Shown here piece after piece: positions 11,668 to 20,146 of a stretch of 64,000 nucleotides of DNA. How positions within the stretch are numbered: position 1 is the first letter of the stretch; the number at the start of each line of letters is the position of its first letter. The translations under genes and the position numbers were made by a program. The notes under the pieces were generated by a model, which searched no databases, was not told where the DNA came from, and was given only the letters and a program-made list of their open reading frames with translations. This stretch comes from Myxococcales bacterium (GTDB taxonomy: Bacteria > Myxococcota_A > Polyangia > Polyangiales > Polyangiaceae), in assembly GCA_016712525.1 (NCBI GenBank), contig JADJQX010000007.1:2542001-2606000 (forward strand), in the 5' to 3' direction.

Positions 11668-11869
11668 GTCGAAATCCTCCAAGTGCCTTCGGGCCATGCG
11701 ACCTGCGCGCGGACCTTCGGCGAATCACCCCTAGAAATAGGGCCTTTTCCGTCGAGGGCAATCTTTCCGTTTCCGCAAAGAATGCGCGCACTTCGAGGGC
11801 GCGCGCAGCTCGGCCGAGATTCTCGGAAAAAGAACGCCACCGTGGCGCGGGCGCCTCTATCCTCGGGGC

Positions 11870-12643
11870 ATGCGCGTTCCTCTTTCCCTCGCGCTGGTCG
11901 GCGTCGGTGCGGTCGCGGCGGCGGGCCTCGTGGCTCACGATGCGCGCGCGTGCTCGTGCGTCGGCCCGCGCATGGCCATGCTGACCCCCGTGCGCGCCCA
12001 AGCGGCGCCGCTCAACACGCGCGTGCGGCTCGAGGTGCCCCATCAGGCAAAGCCGAGCTTCGTGCTGCGGGCGCATCGCGGAGCCGCCGTGCCCACGTCG
12101 GTGACCGTCCTCTCCGGCGCCGAGCTCGATACCGTCGAGCTCACGCCGACCGCGCCGCTCACCCGCGAGACCCGGTACGAGGTCGCGATCGTCGATCCGA
12201 GCGCCGTCCCGAGCACCACGGTCGTCGGCACGTTCACGACGGGCACCACGACCGACACGGTCGCGCCCAAGGTGAAGAGCTACGGCACGGCCAAGACGCG
12301 CATGAACCTCGGGCACGTCGGCGGCGGCATGTGCTCCATCCGAGGCCCGTGGGTCGAGATCGAGGGGCTCTCCGTCGAAGATCCTGGCAGGCCCGACGCC
12401 GAGCTCGCGTACGCCATCTGGGGCCCCGACAGCACCGGCAAGCTCGACACCAAAGGGCCCCCCACCACGATCTACCGCGCTCACGAGGGGCGCCTCTTCA
12501 TCGGTCGCACGAGCCTCTGCGATCCACGGGAATTTCCCTTGTCCGGCCCACGCACCACGCTCGCCGTCGCGGCCGTCGACGAGTCGGGGAACCGCGGCCC
12601 CGAGCGCCGCTTCACCCTCGACCTCACGCGGCCCACGCCATGA
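11870..12643 (+). CDS. Secreted protein with Ig-like domain
   Basis: A 257-residue protein with a signal peptide (MRVPLSLALVGVGAVAAAGL, then VAHDARACSC). The mature part begins with a CSC motif and has one recognisable Ig-like/CopC-like domain at about 40-125, with TPTAPLTRETRYEVAIVD and a TTGTTTDTVAPKV exit strand. The second half (about 130-257) also looks like a beta-sandwich and contains two Cys. Its stop overlaps the ATG of the RCC1-like lipoprotein gene by 4 nt (ATGA), so the two are translationally coupled and probably act together at the cell surface. Function is otherwise unknown. Confidence 0.7.
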   Translation: MRVPLSLALVGVGAVAAAGLVAHDARACSCVGPRMAMLTPVRAQAAPLNTRVRLEVPHQAKPSFVLRAHRGAAVPTSVTVLSGAELDTVELTPTAPLTRETRYEVAIVDPSAVPSTTVVGTFTTGTTTDTVAPKVKSYGTAKTRMNLGHVGGGMCSIRGPWVEIEGLSVEDPGRPDAELAYAIWGPDSTGKLDTKGPPTTIYRAHEGRLFIGRTSLCDPREFPLSGPRTTLAVAAVDESGNRGPERRFTLDLTRPTP

Positions 12644-13824
12644 GCGGGCGTCGCTTCATCGTTCCGGCGTTGGGGGCCGTGACGGCGCTCGTGTGGGCGT
12701 GCGCCGAGCCTCGTCCGACCGAGGCCGTCGTGCCCAAGGTGGCGAGCCGCCCGGCGCCTCCTCCTTCGGTCGCCCCCGAGCCCCCTCGCGCTCCGGCGCC
12801 CAAACCCAGCACCACGCTCGTCTCCGGCAGCACGATCTGCGCCCTCACGCGCGGCAAGCTCGCGTGCCCCGTCCACAGGGGGACCGCCGAGCCGTTCGCC
12901 GAGACCCAAGACCTCTTCGACCACGCCGTCTCGGCGGCCCAAGGTCGTGATTTTTCGTGTGTGGCGCTCGCCGACGGGCACGTGCAGTGCGCCGGAGGCA
13001 ACACGTTCGCGCAGCTCGGCGCCGGCATCGCCGAGCCCGAGGCCCGCGGACCGACCCCGGTCGTCGGGCTCGAGAAGGTGCGCGCCGTGCGCTCCGGCCC
13101 CTTCACCGCCTGCGCCATCCACACGGACGGAGGGCTCTCGTGCTGGGGCAAGAACCAGCACGGCGAGAGCGGGAGCGACACCCAGTACCTCGACGACGCA
13201 CGCGCGCTCGCCCTGCCCGAGCGCGTCTCGGGTCTCCGCGACGTCGTCGACGTGGCCATCACCTGGCAGTCCGCGTGCGCCCTCACCGCGGCCCACGAGG
13301 CCTTCTGCTGGGGAACGGACGTGTGGTCGCGCGAGGGAGAGCCCACGGCGCGCAAGAACGTCCGCCCAACGCGCGTCCCCCTCCTCGACGGCGCGACGGC
13401 GATCGTCGCCAACGAGTCGGCCATGTGCGCGACCTTCGAGAAGGGCCTCGTGTGTCTCGGGAGCCTCATGATGCTCACCGCGCGCGAGGGCCGCTCGAAC
13501 CGCCTCGAGATCCCCCTCGAGGGCGCGAGGTCCGTGTGCCTCGGGGCGAACCACGCGTGCGCGGTCGATCGGCGCGGCGGCGTCGTGTGCTTCGGGTCGG
13601 GCTCCGAGGGGCAGCTCGGCTACGCCATCCCTCGGTCGACGTACGAAGCCCAGCGCCCCATGCGGGTCGAGAAGCTCCCGCCTGCGATCGAGGTCGCGTG
13701 TGGCTCGTCGGCTACGTGTGCCACGACCGAGGGCGGCGAGACGTACTGCTTCGGGCGCTTCTCGTACGGGTCCGAGGAGAGCCCGTCGCCTGCGACGCCG
13801 CGCAAGATCCGCCTCCCCGAGTGA
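12640..13824 (+). CDS. RCC1-repeat-like beta-propeller lipoprotein
   Basis: A 394-residue protein. The N-terminus (MSGRRFIVPALGAVTALVWAC) is a lipoprotein signal with the lipobox Cys at about residue 21, followed by a Pro/Ala-rich linker. Then come about six RCC1-like units, each with a VACALHxDGxVxCWG-type core: TACAIHTDGGLSCWGKN, SACALTAAHEAFCWGTD, HACAVDRRGGVVCFGSG, and TCATTEGGETYCFG. Such propellers are common as surface proteins in myxobacteria and mediate protein contacts. The many Cys pairs fit an exported location. The start ATG overlaps the upstream stop by 4 nt; the longer frame that reads back to 11389 crosses two other genes and was discarded. Confidence 0.85.
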   Translation: MSGRRFIVPALGAVTALVWACAEPRPTEAVVPKVASRPAPPPSVAPEPPRAPAPKPSTTLVSGSTICALTRGKLACPVHRGTAEPFAETQDLFDHAVSAAQGRDFSCVALADGHVQCAGGNTFAQLGAGIAEPEARGPTPVVGLEKVRAVRSGPFTACAIHTDGGLSCWGKNQHGESGSDTQYLDDARALALPERVSGLRDVVDVAITWQSACALTAAHEAFCWGTDVWSREGEPTARKNVRPTRVPLLDGATAIVANESAMCATFEKGLVCLGSLMMLTAREGRSNRLEIPLEGARSVCLGANHACAVDRRGGVVCFGSGSEGQLGYAIPRSTYEAQRPMRVEKLPPAIEVACGSSATCATTEGGETYCFGRFSYGSEESPSPATPRKIRLPE

Positions 13825-13944
13825 ACGCTCGAGGGAGCGCCCGCGGGGACACGGCCACGGGGCCAAACGTCCGTAACCACGAACCTTTTCGCCACGCCGG
13901 ATGACCGCGACGGGCGGCGGGCCGGTGCGGTAGTCTGGGCCTCC

Positions 13945-14316
13945 ATGGATAGGGACGAACGTCACAAGGTGTGCGAGCTCATCGCGGCGATGATCGCGGC
14001 GGACGGGGTGGTCGAAGCCCGAGAGGCCGAGCTCCTGAGGAGCATCGTGAGCCGGTTCGGGCTGCCCGAGCGCGACACGACCACGGAGCTCGCCGGTGAC
14101 CTCGGGCGCTCGACGCAGGTGCTGCGCTCCCTCCCGGCCGAAGCGCGCCCCAAGGTGATGGCGCTGCTCGTCGAGGCCGCCATCGTCGATGGCTACGTCG
14201 ATCCGAAAGAGCGAGCGCTCTTGCTCGCGTCGGCCGCCGCGCTCGGCATCGACGCCATCAGCCTCGAAGAGCGCATCACGGTTCGCCTGAGCTCGAGGCC
14301 TCCGCCTTCGCCGTAG
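13945..14316 (+). CDS. TerB-like (tellurite-resistance fold) protein
   Basis: A 123-residue, all-helical protein. The sequence CELIAAMIAADGVVEAREAE and, 70 residues later, VEAAIVDGYVDPKERALLL are the two Asp-containing EF-hand-like helical hairpins typical of the TerB/DjlA fold, which binds divalent metal. The molecular role of stand-alone TerB proteins is mostly unknown; links to envelope stress and phage defence have been proposed. No other ter gene is present. The last 41 bp overlap the end of the convergent VTT-domain gene. Confidence 0.75.
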   Translation: MDRDERHKVCELIAAMIAADGVVEAREAELLRSIVSRFGLPERDTTTELAGDLGRSTQVLRSLPAEARPKVMALLVEAAIVDGYVDPKERALLLASAAALGIDAISLEERITVRLSSRPPPSP

Positions 14317-15040
14317 CCGCCTCGAGCGCGTCCCCTCCGCGCGCCGCACGACGGAGCCTTCGGACGAGCCAAACGCCGACGCCGACGACCACCACCGACA
14401 CCGCGATCCCTCCCCACGCCTTCGCGTCGAGGCCGGAGACGAGGTCGACGATCTTGCGCCCGAAGTAGCTCACGAGGAGCAGCGGGACGAAGTACCCCAC
14501 GAACGAGCCCCACACGTGCGTCCAGAAGCGCACCTTCGACACGCCGAAGAAGGCGTGGAGCAGAGGCGGCATCCAGAAGACGAAGCGCAGCACGACGATC
14601 GTCCAGAACGCGCGCTTCGCGAGGGCCTCGTCGTACTTTCGGAACCGCGCGGGGATGCGCTTTTCGACGAAATCGCGCGCCACGAACCGCGCGAACGAGA
14701 ATCCGACCACGCTCGCCGCCATCGTGCCGGTCATGCTGAGCGCGAACGCGACGGGCCATGGCCAGAGGAGCGGCGCCGCGAACACGAACACCGTGCCCGG
14801 CAGGCCGAACGGCTGGAGCAGCGCAAACGCCACGACGAACGCCACGTACCCCCACACGCCGAGCGCGGTGATTTCTCGGCCGAGCGCCTCGGGGTCGGCC
14901 AAGCGCGCCACGAGCCCGCTCTTCACGGCGAAGAAGGCCGCGACCAGCACGACGGCCACGAGGGCCACACGCGCGACGCGGGCGGCGCGGGGAGAGGTGC
15001 CGTGCCTCTCCGGCACGTCGAGCGCGGGGGCAGGCTCCAC
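14276..15040 (-). CDS. VTT-domain (TVP38/TMEM64, SNARE-associated) membrane protein
   Basis: A 254-residue integral membrane protein with about six hydrophobic segments. The core matches the VTT/DedA-superfamily domain: PFGLPGTVFVFAAPLLWPWP (the re-entrant loop with GxPG), then GTMAASVVGFSFARFVARDF, and a late RFVFWMPPLLHAFFGVSKVRF. Family members are half-transporters or scramblases for lipids or small ions in the inner membrane. The start is taken as the GTG at 15040, since the longer frame to 15145 runs into the promoter of the divergent reductase gene. Its 3' end overlaps the convergent terB-like gene by 41 bp. Confidence 0.8.
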   Translation of the reverse strand: MEPAPALDVPERHGTSPRAARVARVALVAVVLVAAFFAVKSGLVARLADPEALGREITALGVWGYVAFVVAFALLQPFGLPGTVFVFAAPLLWPWPVAFALSMTGTMAASVVGFSFARFVARDFVEKRIPARFRKYDEALAKRAFWTIVVLRFVFWMPPLLHAFFGVSKVRFWTHVWGSFVGYFVPLLLVSYFGRKIVDLVSGLDAKAWGGIAVSVVVVGVGVWLVRRLRRAARGGDALEAATAKAEASSSGEP

Positions 15041-15147
15041 ACACCTTCCGTAGCACAGGTCCGTAGCTCGACCGCACGGCTGCCGTGGTGCGTTCGGCGT
15101 GTACGGCGGCGCGAGCCGAGGTACGCTCCGTCGGTGATGGAGCACGC

Positions 15148-15882
15148 GTGATCGAAGCCCTCCGAGGTCGCGTGGCCTTGGTGACCGGGGCGAGCCGAGG
15201 GATCGGGCGCGCCACGGCGCTCGCGCTCGCGCGGGAGGGCGTTCGTGTGGCGGTCAACCACCGCGCGGCGGCCGACGATGCGGCGACCGTGGTGCGCGAG
15301 ATCGAGGCGCTCGGAGGGGACGCGTTCGCCGTCGGCGCCGACGTGGCCTCGCCCGAGGCGGTCGACGAGATGCTCCACGACATCGGCCGCGAGCTCGGCC
15401 CGGTCGACATCTTGGTGAGCAACGCAGGGATCGCGAAGCCGCTGCCGCTCGAGGCCGTCCGGCTCGCCACGTGGGACGCGACCATGGCGGTGAACCTGCG
15501 CGCGCCGTTCATCGTCGCGTCGGGGGTCGTCCCTGGGATGCGCGAACGCAGGTTCGGACGCCTCGTGTTCGTCTCGTCCACCGCGGCCAAGGTCGGCGGC
15601 ATCGTGGGCCCGCACTACGCGGCCTCGAAGGCGGGGGTCGAGGGGCTCGCGCACGCGTACGCGTCTCTCCTCGCGCGCGAGGGCATCACGTCGAACGCCG
15701 TTGCGCCGGCTCTCATCGAGACCGAGATGCTCGCGGGGAACGACAAGGCCTCGGCCGAGCGCGTGCCCGTGGGCAGGCTCGGCACCCCCGAGGAGGTCGC
15801 CGACGTCATCGTGAGCGTCGTCCGAAACCCGTTCATCACGGGGCAGACGCTCCAGGTGAACGGCGGCATCTACATGACCTGA
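15148..15882 (+). CDS. Short-chain dehydrogenase/reductase, FabG-like
   Basis: A 244-residue classical SDR. It has the cofactor loop TGASRGIGRA near residue 12, the NAG motif (LVSNAGIA), the catalytic Ser in FVSSTAAK, and the YAASK motif that supplies Tyr and Lys. The C-terminus (VNGGIYMT) is typical of the family. The NNH after the second strand (VAVNHRAA) favours NADPH. The closest resemblance is to 3-oxoacyl-ACP reductases (FabG), which make the 3-hydroxyacyl-ACP intermediate of fatty acid or polyketide chains, but isolated FabG-like proteins often have other substrates. GTG at 15148 is used; the longer frame from 15085 adds a non-conserved leader. Confidence 0.85.
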   Translation: MIEALRGRVALVTGASRGIGRATALALAREGVRVAVNHRAAADDAATVVREIEALGGDAFAVGADVASPEAVDEMLHDIGRELGPVDILVSNAGIAKPLPLEAVRLATWDATMAVNLRAPFIVASGVVPGMRERRFGRLVFVSSTAAKVGGIVGPHYAASKAGVEGLAHAYASLLAREGITSNAVAPALIETEMLAGNDKASAERVPVGRLGTPEEVADVIVSVVRNPFITGQTLQVNGGIYMT

Positions 15883-15952
15883 GGCGAGGCGCGAGGTCTT
15901 CGCATAGGGCGCAGGCCGTGCGCCAGCCGGTGACGGCTCCGAGCCTTTCAAG

Positions 15953-15966
15953 CAATGCGCGCATTG
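15953..15966. promoter_or_regulatory. 14-bp perfect palindrome, candidate operator
   Basis: CAATGCGCGCATTG reads identically on both strands and lies 30 bp upstream of the ATG at 15996. Its position fits a regulator-binding site, but no cognate regulator is nearby and a chance palindrome in GC-rich DNA cannot be excluded. Confidence 0.3.
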
Positions 15967-15995
15967 GCAGACCGCGTGCATGACGTTCGCGCACC

Positions 15996-16502
15996 ATGCA
16001 GGTCAACGCCATCCCTCCCTACGATCCGACCGACAACCCTACGGGGTGCTGCCCGCGGTTTCACCCCGAGGCGTGGGAGAACCAGGAGCTTACGTTCGAC
16101 GAGAAGCCCTTCGTTCGTGCGTCCACCGTGAGCGCGTTTCACGTGCCGCTCAACATGGGCTCCGTCTTCACGAAGACGTGGGAGGCTATCCGTCGTCATC
16201 ACGCCGAGGGCAAAGAGTTCCTGGTCTTGAGCCACGACGACTCCGCCTGGCACTCCGAGCACCTCTTCGCGGTCGACCACGACGTGCCCGGCGCCGTGAT
16301 GGCGCACCTCTCGGGCACGTTCCTCACCAAGGTCTTCGAGGGCCCGTTCTCGGATGCGCCGTCGTGGGCCGACGCCATGGGGCGCATCGTGCACGACCGC
16401 GGCAAGGAGCTCCAGACGCTCTACTTTTTCTACACGACGTGCCCGAGCTGCGCGAAGGTCTACGGCAAGAACTACGTCGTGGCGGTGGCCAAGGTCGCCT
16501 GA
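15996..16502 (+). CDS. Conserved-looking hypothetical protein
   Basis: A 168-residue cytoplasmic protein starting at an ATG (MQVNAIPPYDPTDNPTGCCP). Notable features are the Cys pair in TGCCPRFHPEAW, a DDSAWHSEHLFAVDHDVPG stretch with clustered acidic and His residues, and a C-terminal CXXC in YTTCPSCAKVYGKNYVVAV. The Cys, His and Asp positions could bind a metal. I do not recognise the family. It converges on amrS with 12 bp between the stops and has a 14-bp palindrome just upstream. Confidence 0.65.
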   Translation: MQVNAIPPYDPTDNPTGCCPRFHPEAWENQELTFDEKPFVRASTVSAFHVPLNMGSVFTKTWEAIRRHHAEGKEFLVLSHDDSAWHSEHLFAVDHDVPGAVMAHLSGTFLTKVFEGPFSDAPSWADAMGRIVHDRGKELQTLYFFYTTCPSCAKVYGKNYVVAVAKVA

Positions 16503-16514
16503 GCGGCCGCCCGT

Positions 16515-17594
16515 CTACCGCAGCGCGACGAGCCGCACGCGCCGACGCCCGAACGCCTCGGTCTTCGCGCCGAAGTGGCCGGCGATGCGCGCGCCGCACG
16601 AGCCACACGCCCCGCCCGAGAGGCGTGTGCTCACGATCTCGTACCTGTCGCGCTCGATGACCGCCTCGCCGCACGAGGGGCACGAGGTCGTGTCGCCCTC
16701 CGGGTCGTACACGTTGCCCGTGTACACGTAGCGGAGCCCCTCCCGCTGGGCGATCGCGCGAGCTCGGCGCAGCGTGGAGAGCGGCGTCGCGGGCACATCA
16801 CGCATGCGGTGGTCGGGGTGGAACGCCGTAAAATGAAGGGGAACGTCCTCTCCGAGCTCCTTCGCCACCCACGCCGCGAGGGCCGTCAGCTCGGCGTCCG
16901 AGTCGTTCAGGCCCGGGATGACGAGCGTCGTCAGCTCGAGCCACACCGGCGTGTGCTTCGCCAGGTACACCAACGTCTCTTTCACGGGCGCGAGGCGCGA
17001 GGCCGTGTACTTTGCATAGAATGCCTCCGTGAACGCCTTGAGGTCCACGTTGGCGGCGTCCATCTTGGAGAAGAAGTCGGCGCGCGGCTCGGGGTGAACG
17101 TACCCCGCGGTCACCGCGACGGTCGCGATGCCGAGCGCGTGGCAGGCGTCGGCCGTGTCCATCGCGTACTCGGCGAAGACGATGGGGTCGTTGTAGGTGA
17201 AGGCCACGCTGCGCGCCCCGGCGGCCTTGGCGGCGCGCGCGATCGCGTCGGGGCTCGCCTCCTCGGAGAGGCTGTCCATCTCGCGTGACTTGGAGATCTC
17301 CCAGTTTTGGCAGAAGGAGCACGCGAGGTTGCACCCGGCCGTGCCGAACGAGAGCACGCTCGACCCCGGGTAGAAGTGGTTCAGGGGCTTTTTCTCGATC
17401 GGATCGAGCGCGACACCGCTCGAGCGCCCGTAGGTCGTCAGCACCATCTGCGCACCCTCGCGCTTGCGCACGAAGCACATCCCTCGCTGACCATCGGCGA
17501 GCAGGCAGTCGCGCGGGCAGAGGTCGCACGCGAGCTTGCCGCTCTCGTTCATGTGCGCATACCGCGCAGGGAACGAGGCGTCGGGGGCGCTCAC
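16515..17594 (-). CDS. amrS: AmmeMemoRadiSam system radical SAM enzyme
   Basis: A 359-residue radical S-adenosylmethionine protein. The CX3CX2C cluster motif is GTAGCNLACSFCQNW, at about residues 84-98. It is preceded by an N-terminal Cys cluster (CDLCPRDCLL), which also resembles pyruvate formate-lyase-activating enzymes. The C-terminus carries a zinc ribbon (SCPSCGE and CGSCGARI). It is the third gene of an operon with AMMECR1- and Memo-like genes, and this three-part context defines the system. The start is GTG at 17594, overlapping the upstream stop by 4 nt (GTGA); an ATG at 17552 is the alternative. The substrate of the system in bacteria is, to my knowledge, not established. Confidence 0.9.
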   Translation of the reverse strand: MSAPDASFPARYAHMNESGKLACDLCPRDCLLADGQRGMCFVRKREGAQMVLTTYGRSSGVALDPIEKKPLNHFYPGSSVLSFGTAGCNLACSFCQNWEISKSREMDSLSEEASPDAIARAAKAAGARSVAFTYNDPIVFAEYAMDTADACHALGIATVAVTAGYVHPEPRADFFSKMDAANVDLKAFTEAFYAKYTASRLAPVKETLVYLAKHTPVWLELTTLVIPGLNDSDAELTALAAWVAKELGEDVPLHFTAFHPDHRMRDVPATPLSTLRRARAIAQREGLRYVYTGNVYDPEGDTTSCPSCGEAVIERDRYEIVSTRLSGGACGSCGARIAGHFGAKTEAFGRRRVRLVALR

Positions 17595-18154
17595 GACGGC
17601 CGGCTCCGCTCCCCAGGATCGACGTGCTTCTCCACGGTGTAGCGGTAGATCTCCACGTCGGGGGCCCAGAACGTGGGCGCGAGGCCGGCCTTCTCCTTGA
17701 GGGACGCGAGCAGCTCGGGCACGTCGCGGAAGTGCTCCCACATGGCCGGCAGGTACGTGGCCCTGTGGCTCTTCCACACGAGCAGGACGCCGTGTTTTCC
17801 GACCTGGATCCCACGCGCCACGTCGGCCTCGGTGTCCCACGGGACACGCTCGAGGGGCGACAGGATCGACAGCTCGAAGTCGAGGTCGTCGACGTCGTCG
17901 AGGGCGATCGGAGACGCGCGTGGGTCGTCGAAGGTGGCGGCGAGCGCGTTGTGCGCCACGTCGCGGACGATGGCCCGGCGGGGCTCGAGGCTCCCGATGC
18001 AGCCTTGGAGGCGCCCGTCGGGCCATTTCACCGTGACGAACGTGGCTCCCGGGGCGTCGAAGCCCGCGCCTTCGGGTGGCCGCACGAGGCCTGCGCCCAA
18101 GGCCTCACGCACCTTCTCTCGAGCGAACTTCGCGAGCTCTCGTCCGTGCATCAT
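17591..18154 (-). CDS. amrA: AmmeMemoRadiSam system protein A (AMMECR1 domain)
   Basis: A 187-residue AMMECR1-family protein. Signature elements are GATFVTVKWPDGRLQGCIGS, with the conserved LxGCIG, then AHNALAATFDDPRASP, FELSILSPLERV and GIQVGKHGVLLVWKSHRATYLP. The human homologue is linked to a deletion syndrome; the bacterial role is unknown, and the family is defined by its genomic company with Memo and a radical SAM enzyme. It starts at tandem ATG codons (18154 and 18151), the first overlapping the TGA of amrB by 4 nt. It ends in a 4-nt overlap with amrS. This tight coupling implies equimolar production and a shared complex. Confidence 0.9.
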   Translation of the reverse strand: MMHGRELAKFAREKVREALGAGLVRPPEGAGFDAPGATFVTVKWPDGRLQGCIGSLEPRRAIVRDVAHNALAATFDDPRASPIALDDVDDLDFELSILSPLERVPWDTEADVARGIQVGKHGVLLVWKSHRATYLPAMWEHFRDVPELLASLKEKAGLAPTFWAPDVEIYRYTVEKHVDPGERSRPS

Positions 18155-18961
18155 GCGTGCCCTCCGTCCTCGTAGAATGCAAACGCTCCGTACCCGACCA
18201 CCTCGTCGCGCGAGCCCGCGGTGTCCCCGGAGCTCCGAAGATCGAGCAGCTCGCCGCGCAGGCCGTGGCGCCGCGCGAGCACGAGCAAGCCGTTGATGCC
18301 GGCCGCCCCGCACGCCTCGTCGGAGGAGAGAGGCGCGCCGAGCTCGAGGATCTTCGCCGCGGTCACGGCGTCGACCGCGCCCCTCGGCGTACGGCAGATA
18401 GTGAGACAGGTCCGAGCTCACGACGAGCACGGTCTCTCGGCCACCGTAGGCTGCGCCGAGCGTCTCGGCGACCTCGTCGGGGGTCGCGCGCCCGACCGCG
18501 AGCGGCACGATCTCGGCATCGGGCACCACGCGCTGCAGGAAGGGCAGCTCCACCTCGAGCGCGTGCTCCCTCGCGTGGGCGCGGGCGTCGTCGTGCACGT
18601 TCGGGAGGGTCGCGAGCACGTCGGTCGCGACGCGCACGTCGCCGAGGGGTGTGCGGAGGAGCTCGACGCCGGGGGCCGCCATGCCGTCGACGAAGGCCCG
18701 ATGGGCCGGAGCCACGAGCACCACGCGCCGCACGACGCCCGCGAAGGGCCGGAGCCGCGCGAACGCCGACGCCGCGATGGGGCCCGAGTAGACGAAGCCC
18801 GCGTGCGGCACGATGAGCGCCTTCGGGCACACGCGCGTCTCCGCCACGGGCACCTCGGCCAGGTAGGCGTCCACCCCACGCGAGAGGGCATCCTCGTCGC
18901 CCGGATAGAAGAACCCGGCGACGGCAGGCTCACGTACTCGCAGGTGTTCTTGGCGCTTCAT
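18151..18961 (-). CDS. amrB: AmmeMemoRadiSam system protein B (Memo-like), with apparent frameshift
   Basis: The N-terminal part (from ATG at 18961, MKRQEHLRVREPAVAGFFYP) matches Memo/class III extradiol-dioxygenase-like proteins: CPKALIVPHAGFVYSGPIAA, the REHALEVELPFLQ motif and VVSSDLSHYLPY. The reading frame then fails near 18376-18384, beside a run of four C. The C-terminal part continues in another frame (AAKILELGAPLSSDEACG, LRGELLDLRSSGDTAGS, VVGYGAFAFYED) and ends in a 4-nt overlap with amrA. Restoring the frame gives about 270 residues, the normal length. Because the downstream part is fully conserved and still coupled to amrA, an assembly indel is likelier than a pseudogene. Memo proteins keep His residues of the dioxygenase site and are reported to bind metal. 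Confidence 0.82.
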
Positions 18962-19074
18962 GTGACGCGCGTAAGATGCGGACACGACTCGAGTTTCGCA
19001 AGGTCCGTGCCGCTGCATCCTTTGCACACGAGCGGCGCAAAGGGCGCGCGGACGACGTCCCGCTGGGGGCCGCC

Positions 19075-19569
19075 TCAGGCGGATGCGCGCGCCAGCAGGA
19101 CCTCGGCACGCGAGAACGGCGTCTCTTGGGTGAGCCGGAGCTTGCCTTCTTCGATGCGTGTACGTTGCACGAGCGTGATGCCGAGCCACGGGATCTCGTA
19201 CGTGGCGCCGGACGCGTCGCCCGCCACGCGACCTTCGGCCACGTACGTGACCGTGCGCCCGAGCGACATGCGCTGCACGCCCTCCATGCGGAGCGAGGCC
19301 CCGTCGCCGGCGAGCACGATGTGCTCCTCCGTCGTGTACGCGGTCACCCCCATCGCGACGACGCGCGCCGTGTGGACGAAGAGCCGGCCCTCGCCCTCGA
19401 GCGTGGTCGAGAAGCGCATGGGCGACACCTTGGCCGACGCCCGGACGAGCGCGCGCGTGCCGAACGGGTGCGTCGCGAGCGAGGCCTCGTCGGTCACCGC
19501 GAACGTGAACGTGCCCGACCACGCCCCGACGAGCGACGCGTAGTAACGCTCCGAAGGCCCAAGCGCCAT
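19075..19569 (-). CDS. Hypothetical protein, possible beta-barrel lipid/ligand-binding fold
   Basis: A 164-residue protein beginning MALGPSERYYASLVGAWSGT. The opening (LVGAWSGTFTFAVTDE) and the alternating hydrophobic strands that follow resemble small beta-barrel proteins of the lipocalin/DUF1579 type, but I cannot name the family. No signal peptide is present, so it is probably cytoplasmic. It stands alone on the minus strand, with amrB ending its own promoter region about 110 bp away and yjdM 58 bp upstream of its start. Confidence 0.6.
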   Translation of the reverse strand: MALGPSERYYASLVGAWSGTFTFAVTDEASLATHPFGTRALVRASAKVSPMRFSTTLEGEGRLFVHTARVVAMGVTAYTTEEHIVLAGDGASLRMEGVQRMSLGRTVTYVAEGRVAGDASGATYEIPWLGITLVQRTRIEEGKLRLTQETPFSRAEVLLARASA

Positions 19570-19627
19570 GGGCCGAGCGTAGGGCCAGCCGGCGCGGCGA
19601 AGTAGGGCTCGGTCCCTTTTCGCGCGG

Positions 19628-19969
19628 TCAGGCCTTGCGCACGAACTGGGACTTGAGCTGCATCGCGCCGAAGCCGTCGATCTTGCAGTCGATGTCGTGG
19701 TCGCCCTCGACGAGGCGGATCTTCTTCACCTTGGTGCCCACCTTGAGCGGCGCCGAGGCGCCCTTCACCTTGAGCTCCTTGATCAGGATCACGCTGTCGC
19801 CGTCCTGGAGCTCGTTGCCGTTCGCGTCACGCACGACGCGCGCCGCCTCGGGGGCCTCCGCCGCCGCCGCGATGGGCCACTCGTGGGCGCACTCGGGGCA
19901 GACGAAGCGCTCGCCGTCCTCGTAGGTGTAGGCCGACTTGCACTTCGGGCACGCGGGGAGCTCGCTCAT
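19628..19969 (-). CDS. yjdM: YjdM/PhnA-family zinc-ribbon protein
   Basis: A 113-residue protein with an N-terminal zinc ribbon (CPKCKSAYTYEDGE and CPECAHEW) and a C-terminal SH3-like half. Key motifs are RDANGNELQDGDSVILIKEL, LKVGTKVKKIRLVEGDHDI and CKIDGFGAMQLKSQFVRK. These match the YjdM family, once named PhnA for a proposed role in alkylphosphonate use. That role is doubtful in E. coli and the function is better regarded as unknown. The ATG at 19969 gives the standard family start (MSELPACPKC). Confidence 0.88.
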   Translation of the reverse strand: MSELPACPKCKSAYTYEDGERFVCPECAHEWPIAAAAEAPEAARVVRDANGNELQDGDSVILIKELKVKGASAPLKVGTKVKKIRLVEGDHDIDCKIDGFGAMQLKSQFVRKA

Positions 19970-20146
19970 GGGCGCGTGCTACCACGCCGGGGCCGAGGGG
20001 CGCCGTGACATCTCCGTCGGGTCGACTCATACATTAGGAACGCTACACATAGCGGCAACGAGCCTTCACTTACCCTTCTTCGATTCGGGACGCATCCTCT
20101 CTCTCGTGGCGCGACGGACGCGCCGCCAACACCGAAGAGGTCTCCC

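Noticed and set aside
12481..14349. 622-aa minus-strand open frame
   Set aside because: It is antisense to the Ig-like, RCC1-like and TerB-like genes and lacks recognisable motifs.
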